From Seriola aureovittata (Eukaryota; Chordata; Actinopteri; Carangiformes; Carangidae), in the NCBI RefSeq assembly GCF_021018895.1, contig NC_079375.1, positions 22,450,975-22,514,974 of the forward strand: a stretch of 64,000 nucleotides of DNA. The letters run 5' to 3'. Positions 35,746 to 46,442 of the stretch are shown one piece after another (within the stretch, counting starts at the first letter, position 1; the number at the start of each line of letters is the position of its first letter). The translations under genes and the position numbers were made by a program. The notes beneath the pieces were generated by a model that was not told where the DNA came from, did no database searches, and was given only the letters and a program-made list of their open reading frames with translations.

Positions 35746-36616
35746 TGAGAGAGGGAAGGAAAGGAGGCAAGGGTTGTAAGGTGACGCACAGGATCTGGTT
35801 AGTTAGTCATCACTGCTGCTTAACACGTCTGATTTGAACTGATTTGAATGTCAGCACAATAGGTTACCAGTGTCTTGCCACACATGACTGACTGCTGTAG
35901 CCGAGTTAAGTGCTACAGCGAATCTGCCCACAACCAATCTCAGCTTGGTTATTCCCAGTTATGGCCCATAATCAACACATTATCAATATGAAAGTATTAA
36001 ATCACACTACAGCACAGTGACTGGAAAACTAGTAATATTTGCTTTAATCAGTGTAGTGTTATACACAGTGCCGTCATGAATTAGGGGTTAGTTTGACAAG
36101 CTTTGGAGCTGCGAGCTTTAATTTCTTTCAGACTAGATTCCAGCAGTAAAAGCAGCAGTGTTGGCAACATAAATGTGGTAACTGAATCAGAGCATGTTTC
36201 ACTTAGTCACATATCATACATCAGTCTTCTCTGGTCGCTTTAGTTGAATTCAAACAAAGGCCTACAGCTGTGCTAGCAGCGCTCTGAGTCTGTAATACTC
36301 ATTGTAAAGAAAATGAATCACAGGACGGACAAAACCACCCCTCCCCTGAAAATGCCAATCGTCTGCTTCATAACCGTTGATATCAAGCCAGTCGTGTTAC
36401 TGCAGCGACACATGGCGGTTTAAACCTTATTTAGGGCGACACTTGTCTATGAGGACTGGTCCAGCATTTGTGTTAGCATGCTAACAGAGTCCTTCAAATT
36501 GAACAACAGAACAGCTAATTTGTCCATGCCCTGTAGAACGATGTATACAAGTGTTTCCTCATCTGCTGCCATTTGTCTGTGGCGTCCAAAACTGTTACAC
36601 ATCACTCCGTCCCGTC

Positions 36617-36657
36617 TCGTCACTTTCCGATAGCAACTCACTGTAGTCTGCAGTCTG
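36617..36657 (+). repeat. Dispersed repeat fragment, copy A
   Basis: 'cactttccgatagcaactc' followed by 'actgtagtctgcag' matches 37578-37620 ('cactttctgatagcgactc', 'actgcagcctccaa') in direct orientation about 960 bases downstream. The family is not known to me. Confidence 0.4.
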
Positions 36658-37577
36658 CCCTGAAGATGCAGCGCTGCTCAGAGGGCAGTGTTAGAGGACT
36701 CTGTCGTCATGCTTACAGTAAGAAGTACATGGTTAAAGTTAGAAAACAAGCGTCAACGAGCGTCAGCTGGAAAATGAAAAGTATAATAACCTGTAATAAC
36801 TCCCGCGGTCTGTAGAGAGCTTTTTCATTTGAACATAAACACGTTTCTGAAATGACCACTGCTGTAGTTTTTCTTGGGAGGACGGTCTGATGGGAGCGTC
36901 AATGGTTTTGCAGGTATTTGGTCACAAACCAAAGTTTGAAATGTTGATTTGATGCTGGTGCTGGATGAAAAATTAGGGGAACAACAAAGACTGAACCTTT
37001 GGGGAAAAAATGCAGCTATTGGCGCCAAAGCTTTGGGTCATCTAGAACTTGAAACTTTGATTCATGGCGAAAACTAAATCAGCTACCTTTGAATTATACT
37101 GATTGCTATGGTTTACTCTAGCTTTGGAATAAAAACAGATATATTAAAATTTTGCATGCTTATTGATATTATTTATGCACAACAGCTGGTGTAAGTAGCA
37201 GAGAGCACGGGAGAAAGGGCAAAGTCTTTGGCCCCAGAAGAGAGGAGATGCATGACGAGGGCAGGCCAGAGGAGGAGAGCAGTAGGGCAGGGGAGGGCAT
37301 GGGTGATAGGTGACACCCGATGGGAAGGGGGCGACAAAGGGGAAGAAGTAGGAGGAGGAAGATGGGAGCAGAAGAGCAGCAGAGGAGGAAACAGAAGGCA
37401 GAGAGAGGAGGGAACCTTCTCTTTAGCTTGCGGAAACGTGCAGACACATGGGTTAATTTTTTAATGCATCCTGAGAGGCATGCCAGCGCAAACACACACA
37501 TGCTGAGATAATTCAACTGAAGTGACACACAGTATTAATAAAGCATACAGTACATGCTGTACACCCCATACATTTTA

Positions 37578-37620
37578 TCCTCACTTTCTGATAGCGACTC
37601 ACTGCAGCCTCCAATCTCAG
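37578..37620 (+). repeat. Dispersed repeat fragment, copy B
   Basis: Partner of 36617-36657, same orientation. The following sequence to about 37735 may belong to the same element, ending near 'aaataggccctttaa'. Confidence 0.4.
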
Positions 37621-38400
37621 CCCCTTATAACCTCTTGTATTACAAAGACAACAATGGCTGAAGCTCTTGACAAGTGACGATCACCACCACCCGCTCCCGG
37701 CGGCAGATAAAACTTACAAATAGGCCCTTTAATTTATGTATAAACCATTCAGTGCATCTAAGTGTCAATCCTTTCATAAAAACTCGATACTATTAAAAAC
37801 GTAGTGAAAAAAGATGATAAAGACTGATTGAAATCCCCTTTCATTACTGCACACCTCTCTTCCCTTATATATATACACACACACGCACACACACACACAG
37901 ACACACACACACACAGACTTTTGGTTTTCCGATGGTAAAAGCCATTCCTTTTGGCAGTGGCACGCGGTGGCATATATGTGGGCGATTTGCCCTTTAAATG
38001 TACAGCAGTGAGTTAAGCCTCCAGTGGCCTTTTCCAAGCTCGTCTCCCTCGGCTAAAAATATGATGTGAAGTGTACACCACCAGAGTGGAGCGCTGAAGC
38101 AATAAAACATAAACAATCATCCGACCAGCCGCCACACACACACTCACACTCACACTCCCTTTCATACATCAGCTGATTATGATAATCAAAAGTGGGATTT
38201 GCATACTCTGAGGCTAAAAGCACAGTTTTGTCCTGAATAATGTATTGCGGAGGAAGGGAACAGTGGTGAGAAGCATTGAACAGCTTATGGTGATAAAGGA
38301 AAAGTCTAATAATGATGAATAATGAATGTTCTATTAGGAAGTGTGTGAGTGGGAGGAAGTGTGTGTGTGTGAGTGTGACAGAGAAGGATTTCGCAGTCAG

Positions 38401-38404
<4 letters not shown>

Positions 38405-38460
<56 letters not shown>
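38405..38460. repeat. (TG)28 microsatellite
   Basis: Fifty-six uninterrupted bases of TG, with shorter CA/TG runs on either side (37875-37915, 38130-38155, 38360-38372). Confidence 0.97.
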
Positions 38461-38461
<1 letters not shown>

Positions 38462-39416
38462 TGAAGTGGAGGCCACACAGTGTGCCCTCCAGAGACAGAC
38501 TGAATTAGATCAAACGAGAACAGGGCAACATGTCCACACCACAACTGAATTAAAGAGGCAATCGACGCTAACCAAACTCCAATGCTGAATCAATGGTGGA
38601 TCAATGTTAAACAATTAACTGCTGCTGCTCATGACATATTTAAACCGTGTCTCGCTGTAAGACAAACAGACAAGGAGAGCGAGGAGACTGTCGTCAATAC
38701 CGTCTTGACATTTTACTGTGAGCACAGAACAAAAGGGAATTTCCCGATCCACACCCGCTGCGAGAATGGGTTTGATTGAAAGTTCAGACAGAATTTAAAA
38801 CTTGTCGCAGAACAAAGGTCTGTCTTCTGAAGTCTCAACTGCTCCTCAGAGGCTGGCTGTGTTTCTGCCTCTGTTTCTGTGAGGGGTTCCTTATCGTGTG
38901 CCTTTGCATAAATGGAGGCTGTTTTCGTTATGTGTGTCTGCATTGATTAGAGTCGGGCAGGCGTGGAGATTTGCATGCATGTGGACGCGTATGTGTGTCA
39001 CACCTGGGTGAAACTCCCATTTGCATACGTTTTCTGCTTGTGGATGTTTCACTTTGGTATGACAGTTTGTTTGCGTCTCGTAGGGGTCGATTTCTCATCA
39101 TGACAATTATTGTTTTCATTGGAACTGGAGTGAAAGAATTTTCAAGTTAAAAGATAATTATAACTTGTCTTTGTTTCATAGTTTTGGCAGAATTTCAGTT
39201 CTGATAACGATATACTGACAAAACGAACAGCTACGAGCCTGACAGGGCGGGAGACAAGCAGCCAGATGATCTGAGAGGTTGTAAACAACATTTTACCTAA
39301 ATTATTGAATTGTTATGAGGTAAAATCACAAGTCTGTGCACCTGTATGTGCCATAATCTATTGTTGTGCACAATTGCTGTAATACAACACATTTTTGTTG
39401 TAGAGGAATTTTGGTG

Positions 39417-39417
<1 letters not shown>

Positions 39418-39450
<33 letters not shown>
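39418..39450. repeat. (TAT)11 trinucleotide repeat
   Basis: Eleven uninterrupted TAT units, the only long trinucleotide array in the window. Confidence 0.95.
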
Positions 39451-39451
<1 letters not shown>

Positions 39452-40919
39452 AAAGAACATCATTTCTGAATTATTTTTCAGTGATTCACAAGATGTGATT
39501 TAGTTAGTAAACAGTAGGTGCAGGTGAACGTATAAAACCTGTTAAAAAATGTCCACAGAAGAATATAGTACAATGTGTATGAAGAATAAAGTTTCTAATA
39601 ATAACAACTAATGCATCTTTACTTGGGATTAATTTAAGCTTTCCTTTCAAAGAGAATGTGATTATCCCCCAAAGTATTACCAGATAACATAGTCCTTTCC
39701 AGGAAATGTATTGGAAATTATTAGAAAACTTTTCATAAATTTGGACCCAATAAAAACAACGTCCTTAAAAACATTAAAGAATCTTCAATTTGATGAATAT
39801 GTGAAAAAGATTTTGTTAAACATGAAGGTTAAGTTGAGGTTTTAGGGGAGATCTTGAGAAAGAAAGAGAAAGAAGAAAATATTAATAATGCTGCGTAGAT
39901 TCTAGTAAAAGTAACATAAAACACAAGGTTCAGCTTCTTTCCCAGCCCTAGTCATTTTCACACAGTCCCTTACCTGTTCAATACGAATTGCACTGATGCA
40001 GTTTTCCCACCCGTGAATTCGAGGGACATCATTCAAGCCGACTATACCTGTGTCCACATCCTTGTTTGTGTTTGTATACGTGTGTGTTTATGTGGTATAT
40101 CCGGGTCTCCTGAGGTCCAGACGGGGATCCATTGCTCTCCAGATGGGAGACAGAGTGGAGACATCTGACGGAGGCAGAGCTGATCACAACCGGCCCAGAG
40201 AGATGTTGACTTTAATTAATAGTCGCTGTGTAGATGTTGGCCTCGGCTTTGTGCTTTGCTCTATTAACCACCCCTCACTTCCTGGCCAGCGCTCAACTGT
40301 TTCTTTTCTCTCCAGGTCAGGCGCCACTGGCACTTTGAGGCGCACACAAAGTACACAAATACACAAACGGACACACACACGTTCTTAGTCACGCTTTGGC
40401 TCCTTGTACATTCTGTGAAAATGACTGTGCCAAGCAGAGGGTGAGCCGGGGCAGAGGGAGTCTGAGAGTCACTACACGTCTTTCTTTAAGGAGACTGTGG
40501 CCGAAACACACACACACCTACACACACCTACACACACAAACACTAACCTGGAAAGACTGTTGTTAAAATGATCACGTATATTGTGTAGGAAACACGTGCA
40601 GTACACACACACACACACACACAATCACATACCCTTACACATACCCTCAAGCAAAACTAATGATATCTCAGTGGCAGGTAAGCTGGCCACAAGTAACACT
40701 TTCATTTCAAACGGACTCTCTAAACCTACATGGGCTCTGTCCCAAATTAATTTCGCTACCGTTTTCCCCCGATCGGCCTGTTTCCTCAGACATCTCCCTG
40801 AGTCGCTGAGCCTGCTCCAAATCGATTGGCAGACCCTGTCCCCTCTGCCCTGCTTGACACTGCCTGGCTGATATGAAAGAGCTGGCTCAGTCCCAGTCCC
40901 CGTCGATACCTCCTCCCAG

Positions 40920-41215
40920 CCTCGGTGTGGAATTTAAGCGGCCGCCGGGGTTTGCCGTTGTCCTGCAGGCCCTCCGGTTCTTTTGAAGTCGCCACACTGA
41001 AGATGAATAGCTTCGCTTCCTGCATGGGCTTCCAGAGGAGATCGTGGGGGGATATTCTCACACCTGCCCGCGTGCCCTTGCAAATTCTCCCTGATATGTT
41101 TAGGGAATTGAAGCTCGCTGCCAATCGCAGGGCTCAGCGGCGCCCCTGCGATGCCGCTGTACGCCTCTTGGCGTTTCATGTGAGCTGCCAGCTGATTTCC
41201 CACATTTTGTAATTT
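40920..41215. promoter_or_regulatory. Candidate conserved element, GC-rich and open on both strands
   Basis: Complex GC-rich sequence with CpGs but no repeats. Frames of about 90 codons are open on both strands, which is unusual in the AT-rich surroundings. The translated products show no known domain and there is no acceptor or donor pair in phase with the cadherin. I read it as a possible regulatory element rather than an exon. Confidence 0.25.
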
Positions 41216-41370
41216 TTCCTGCTACATGACTTCCCTCCCTGTCCGCCTCACATATCCACAGCGACCACACACACACACACACACACACATATATGAACTT
41301 GTGGGGGAAAATATCCACATTCATTAGGCTAATGCACAGCTGTGGAAAAAAACACATTTTCCTGGCGTTT

Positions 41371-41580
41371 TTATGATTTATTGTGTGGCAGAAATGTGAA
41401 ATTGTGTATATGGGGTATTAGTTATTTAAGTGATTTAGAGGTTGGCAGAAAGTATTTTTCCTCCTCGCTTGATGATTTATGGTTATTGCAAAAATGTGAA
41501 ATTGAGTATATGAGTATAAGCATATTACCTTATGATAATATAAGTAATTGAAGAGATTTAGGAGCCTTGGGAGGCCGGGT
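41371..41580. repeat. Diverged 100-bp tandem duplication
   Basis: 'atgatttattgtgtggcag', then 'aaatgtgaaattgtgtatat', in the first unit recurs exactly 100 bases later as 'atgatttatggttattgca' and 'aaatgtgaaattgagtatat'. The second unit continues with 'gaagagatttaggag' against 'gtgatttagaggt' in the first. A (CA)n array lies just upstream at 41265-41289. Confidence 0.55.
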
Positions 41581-42097
41581 GTTGCATACACAAGAGGCGC
41601 CAGGGAAAATGGAAATGGCAGCTTATCAGGCTGAAATCACTCTCCAAGCAGAGGTGACACATCAGTAAATTTGGCTTTTGTGGCCAGTGGCTTCATATTG
41701 TTTGGCTCTTAATATATTTGATAGTATATCTTGGGGATATGAAATGTAGGAGTTATGAGATGTCATATTATTCACGTTAAGCGGATGTGAAATATGGTGA
41801 TAGCCTGTTGTGTTATAATATTGTTTGGATATTTTTGCACACCGACAGGTGGCTGGAAGATATCCCATAGCTGTGCCACCTCTGTAACCATAAAATATCT
41901 GTAACCATTATATCTGGTTAAGTGCGTTTTCCTTATTATACTTCCCTATTAATCTTGGAAGGACAGATAAGGGTGAGAGGTTGGCCTTAAATGGATTTGG
42001 TTTCCTTAGGCTGGGTTCTCCTTCTCCACAGTGACTCTGAGCAATGCTTTCAATCAGCGCTGCCACCACTCACTGTGGTAATGATGGCCGGGGCTTC

Positions 42098-42173
42098 ATT
42101 AAGAAGCTCGTTAAGTCCCCTCATTAAGCTGCAGGGCCGTTAAGACTTTGACTGTTAATGGCTCTTCGTTAAG
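42098..42173. promoter_or_regulatory. Homotypic cluster of six TTAA(G/T) motifs
   Basis: ATTAAG or GTTAAG stands at 42098, 42110, 42123, 42139 and 42168, with GTTAAT at 42153. Start-to-start spacings are 12, 13, 16, 14 and 15 bases. The surrounding sequence is complex and not repetitive. Such clusters can bind homeodomain factors, for example NK2-type (T[CT]AAGTG-like), but the factor is not determined. Confidence 0.35.
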
Positions 42174-43650
42174 GAGAGCGCGGAACCAAGCTCCCATGTT
42201 GGTCCTGACCAGCCGGGTGTTTTGGCCAATTGGCCCCGGTTGGCCTCCACAGAGGATGAGAAGAAACCCAAACTCAGTGTAGGTCGAAATGTAAACAAGT
42301 CTCAGTGAACTCGTGTGACCCACCTGGCTGCAGCAGTACACAACAGGTTTAATAAGAAACCCTTCAAACCTACGCAGGTGCACTGGTGATCAAAGCAAAG
42401 GTCGGTCCTCAGCTTGCCCTCCTTGTAAGAGGAGTGACAGTGTGTCACCGTGCAGTTGTGGGAGGCCAACCTGAATTATGGTTGTATGACATCGTAATAT
42501 GAGTGAAGCTTAGCTGCAGGTTGCCATGGTACTGTAGATATTGGCCCACTGTCGGCTGTGTGCGTCTAGATTTTTCTGTGGTTAGTGATGTGTGAGGTGT
42601 GTTTTCTTTGTTATCTTTTGCCTCACTCTCTTTTTCACGCTCCCTCCACTGATTGGACATTTTACATTTCCTTGTGTCATCCTGACATAAAATGAAAGAC
42701 AGGCATACACCAGAATATCCGTCTTATTGTTTGCAACGCTGCTTGTGCCAGGTGTGTTTATTGTACCTGGGCTGCCTGCGAGTGGTGCACCGGGAGGTCA
42801 TTTGTCTACTTTACTCTCACTATGGCTGGTGCACTAACATATTTGTGCTGGGCAGTGAAATCCAATCACAAGTTGTCACTGGAGACTGATTGACATGTGG
42901 ATGCCATGGATCAATACACTGTGTCTCAGTCATAATATAGACGCTGTGTAATTAATTTGAATCTTCATATCCAGGTCTTAATTCTGCCATAAATAACAAA
43001 CCTTGTCACAGCTCGGGTACATGTTGTCTGGGCTTAGGAGCACAGAAAAGCAGGAAAGATGAAAGTGAATTAAAAGTATTTAGTGTTCAGAAGAGAGGGA
43101 GTGAGTCAGCAGGGGCAACCGAGTCTGGAAGAGAAGTAGGCAGGTAAAAATCAGACAAGAAGTGACTGCTGGTTGTGGGCAGGTAAATACAGGGAATGGT
43201 TGATTGAGGGGATTGAGGGGCAGGTGTGCAGACAGGTTCTGATTATAGATCAGTAGTAACTGTGAGTACAGCTCTGGATGATTTTTTTTTTTGTATGGAC
43301 ATCTTTACATGTCACAGTAGGGAAGCACATGTTTAAATTATACAATTAATGATGGATGAATCTGGCTGCTTCAGTTTCAGGGTCTTAATATGGAAAGTGC
43401 AGCCTCACCCTCACACTGTCATGGCTGACTGGGACACTTGAATAGAATATAGCCACTGTTCATGTTATCACCACCTCTGCTTTTCCTACTGTGATAAATC
43501 TGAATGTCTGCTGTGCAGAAGGCCTACACACAAAGGGCATTAGCGCGCAAGTGGCCAAGAGTCAAAGATAAGCACAGCCTCCTTTTTCTTGTGACAACTG
43601 CTTTTTTCAGAGTTTATTTTTGGTGCATTTTTATGCCTTTCTTGGGTAGG

Positions 43651-43795
43651 GAAGTGAAGACAGACAAGGGGGTAGAGAGTAAGGAGAAAGAATCTGGCCG
43701 GCCAGAATTAAAACCACAACTAGCTGCTCAGGGCAACTTACGCCCATGTGGTTTGCACCTTAGCCACTCGGCTGTTGGCTCACCCATTCCAGCTA
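43651..43795 (-). repeat. Degraded tRNA-derived SINE-like fragment
   Basis: Read on the - strand, 'cagccgagtggctaaggtgc' resembles a tRNA A box region and is followed by a decayed B box and a purine-rich 'tctgtcttcacttcc' tail. This organisation is that of a common fish repeat whose better-preserved relative is at 62845-62955. Confidence 0.35.
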
Positions 43796-43876
43796 CCTTT
43801 AAAGCTTGCCAGGTACAAATGATTGACATGTAAAAGATTTTTTGGGTGAAGTATCACCTCCATAAATGGTCACTTT

Positions 43877-44394
43877 TGTCAAGGGTTAGTGGTAAGTAGG
43901 ACCCAAATGCAGCCAACACTTGGGAGACGGTGCAGACAGATTTATTAAACAAAAGAACTTAAAAAACAAGCACAGGGAACCACAAGGAACAGCAGGGAAA
44001 CACAGGAACTTAAAGAAACAGGAACAGGCAACATGAACAGACCGAGGGTAAAGCAGACATGAACAGACTGAGGACAACCAGACGTGAACAGCTCTGCGAC
44101 CAGACATGAACAGGAGATGTGAACTGATGAGGACAAACCCAGAAATCAACAGACAAACCGACACAGACAAAGGGAAGCACAAATACTATATAGACAAGGG
44201 AGGCAAGGGTGATTGAACACAGGTGAAACACATTAGGGCGGGGCAGACAATCACCACACAGAAACAGGACCAAGACAGGAAGCAAAACACTGAGACACAC
44301 AAGGAAACCAATTACAAAATAAAACAGGAAGTGAGAAAGTCCAAAAAAGTCCAAAAAACCAAAACCCTGGAGCCTCCAGGCTGAGACCATGACA
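43877..44394 (-). mobile_element. Solo LTR (518 bp), antisense to the cadherin gene
   Basis: Read on the - strand, the element begins TGTCATGGTC and ends CCTTGACA, so it has TG...CA ends, and it is flanked by a perfect 5-bp duplication ACTTT (43872-43876 and 44395-44399). A TATA-like string (ctatatag, 44186-44193) lies in the first half and a polyadenylation signal AATAAA (complement of 43941-43946) in the second, as expected for U3-R-U5. No internal retroelement coding lies next to it, so it is a recombined solo LTR. The superfamily is probably gypsy/ERV-like from the 5-bp duplication; no finer name is claimed. Confidence 0.75.
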
Positions 44395-45862
44395 ACTTTC
44401 AACAGTTCATTGAGACCCAAAATCTGATCTAGCATAGATGTGCTAACGCTAGTTGTATCATAGCTGATTAAAAGACCTTCCCCTTCAGTTACATTACAGG
44501 GAATGTGGAGAGAGGACCTCAGACCAGCTGTAGGTCTGTTTCCAGTTGCCTAAGTGCATAATGCTCTCACACAGCATCTTTTATGTAGAGTGCTTTCAGA
44601 TTTCCCAGTTTGCACTGTCATTGAAATAAAGGGATCTTTTGTAGGTGAAGCGTTGTTTAACTTTTGACTAGGTGCCAAATTGTTCACACACTTTTAGCTT
44701 TCAACTTTAAGGCGCTCTGAACTTATGATTGCTTTTCTTAGCCATAAACAACCTTGTCAACATCCGCACTTATCATTTACCCCCCGGGAAGCTGGCGTAT
44801 CCGTGCTATTTCCCCCCTTGAAAAATGGCGATCCTCAAAGTAAATGAACATTTCGACTCACAGTATCCATTCTCATTTCATTTAGCAAATGTGCTTAGCT
44901 GTTGCCACGCAACAATGCTTTCCTTAGCTAACCCCCCTGTCCCCTCCCCAGCCGGTTCTCTCCTCTTTTCTCTACATCTAAAGTCACAATGTCACACTTT
45001 TGTGCAAGTGGGGGCTAATTTAACACTCTTTTTTGTCACAGTTGCTATTCGATCCACGTAGGTGCGGGGTAATGAGATTGAATCTTGATGTGCCGGGTGC
45101 ATCCCGCCGGCGTGTCTCTCTCGTTGGGGATGGAGGACAGTGAGGAGCCTTCCCTGATATTACCTCTCCCTGCATGAGAGGACGCCGGTCGCTCTGCCAT
45201 CCCGCTGGGCCCTGATCCAATAAAGCTCAACACAGGCCTGTGATCGATACAGCATGTCCCACTGCCATGCACACCTCCAACTCTCCCTCATACACACCTT
45301 TTAGTTGGGGAATAATTGATTGGCCTACTGTTCATTATTCGTTTGATTCGGTGCTTTCATTAAATAGCCAGGCCACTGCATGTGCACGGACTAGCAAGCT
45401 CTCGTCGTCGTCGACAGCTGCTGGAGAAGTGAACAGAGGCTCTAAGAGCGAGCATGTGTTGTGGATATCATTGAGATTAAGTAGATCCTGGTTCATAACT
45501 ACTCGTACTGCAGGAAAAGCGAGATGAGGCAGTACAATGGGATGAAAGTGTGGTTGAGAGAGAGGAAGGTATTGTGTGTATTTCTTTTGTCTGCCTCTGT
45601 TTAAATTTATTATATCCTGGAGGCATGCAGAGGATAATCTGCTTGTTTTGTCTTCACTGCCTGTCTGAAAAAAAAAATCAAACTTAATTTTTAACTGGTG
45701 TTTACTCTTGTCTTTCTTTCCCACCCTTTCTGCTCCTGTCTGTTCTTACCTTCCACACCACTCTCACTTTTCTATTTCCACACATTTACCCCTTCACGCT
45801 TCCATTTCGTCTGCCTTCCCTCCTTCCTTTCGTCACTCCTCTTGCCATCCCCTCTCACCTAG

Positions 45863-46157
45863 CTCCACACAGACATGGACAGGAATGATGGACGCACAAA
45901 GTATGTCCTGCGAGGCGAGGGGGCGGGCTCGGTCTTCGTGATAGACGAGAAGACGGGTAACATCCACGTCACCAAGCCACTGGACCGTGAGGAGAAGGAC
46001 GAGTACCGCCTCATCGCCACGGCCACCGACAGGCAGACCGACCGTGCCCTGGAGCCCTCGTCACAATTCATAATCCGTGTACAGGACATCAATGACAACC
46101 CGCCTGTCTTTGATGAAGGCCCCTACAGCGCCACCGTGCCTGAGATGGCAAATATAG
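45863..46157 (+). CDS. cdh24: Cadherin-24-like, coding exon 2: most of EC1 and start of EC2
   Basis: This 295-base exon (phase 0 in, phase 1 out) encodes residues 504-601 plus one base of Gly602. It starts LHTDMDRNDG and carries the EC1 hallmarks: GEGAGSVFVID, TGNIHVTK, the calcium-binding LDREEKDEY, and the EC1-EC2 linker QDINDNPPVF (DINDN at residues 578-582). It then enters EC2 with GPYSATVPEM. The 295-base length and phases are those of the matching exon in other vertebrate type II cadherins as I recall them. The linker binds calcium between EC1 and EC2 and stiffens the ectodomain on the cell surface. No residue expected for calcium binding is missing. Confidence 0.95.
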
Positions 46158-46397
46158 GTAAGGGACCTTGGGTGGGCAGTGGGAAGGTGGGTTTAGAATT
46201 TACTTGGGGCCTTATTTACTAAATAAAACACGGAGTGAATAATCAAATGAATAAATCAATTACAATATAAAAAAGAACCAATAAGTTATCGAATAATTTA
46301 AGAACTGATAAAAAATGAATTCATTATCTCATCTCATAAGTTAATTATTCTTATTTCATGATGTCATGATATTTATAATAAAAAATATCATAATAAT

Positions 46398-46442
46398 TTA
46401 TTACTTAGCAATAAAGTTAAGAGTCAGTGTTAGCATCAGCAG
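46398..46442 (+). repeat. Direct repeat pair, first copy (second at 46691-46735)
   Basis: 'ttattacttagcaataaagt' followed by 'gttagcatcagcag' recurs at 46691-46735 with few changes, 293 bases downstream. The DNA between is Cys/Pro-poor AT-rich sequence with no frame; the pair may bracket or belong to a degraded mobile element. Confidence 0.5.

Larger units (their letters stand above)
28861..45862 (+). other. cdh24: Intron between the propeptide/EC1 exon and the main EC1 exon (17.0 kb)
   Basis: It begins GTAAGG and ends in a pyrimidine-rich acceptor (atcccctctcacctag). Phase is 0. I see no other gene in it on either strand. It contains microsatellites, a nested hAT/TTAA-MITE arrangement (32315-33925), a solo LTR (43877-44394), a TTAAG motif cluster (42098-42173) and several complex blocks without repeats that may be conserved elements (30040-30190, 40920-41215, 42000-42260, 45050-45250). 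Failure to splice this intron would add 30 codons and a stop at 28951-28953, giving a secreted product with almost no cadherin domain. Confidence 0.85.

Noticed and set aside
37860..38460. Repeat-spacer pattern that might suggest an array such as CRISPR
   Set aside because: It consists of CA/TG microsatellites of variable length separated by unrelated sequence in a vertebrate genome.
43886..44435. - strand frames of 98 and 141 codons rich in Leu, Val, Ser and Cys
   Set aside because: They lie in the solo LTR and its edge. LTR sequence without internal genes is not protein coding.
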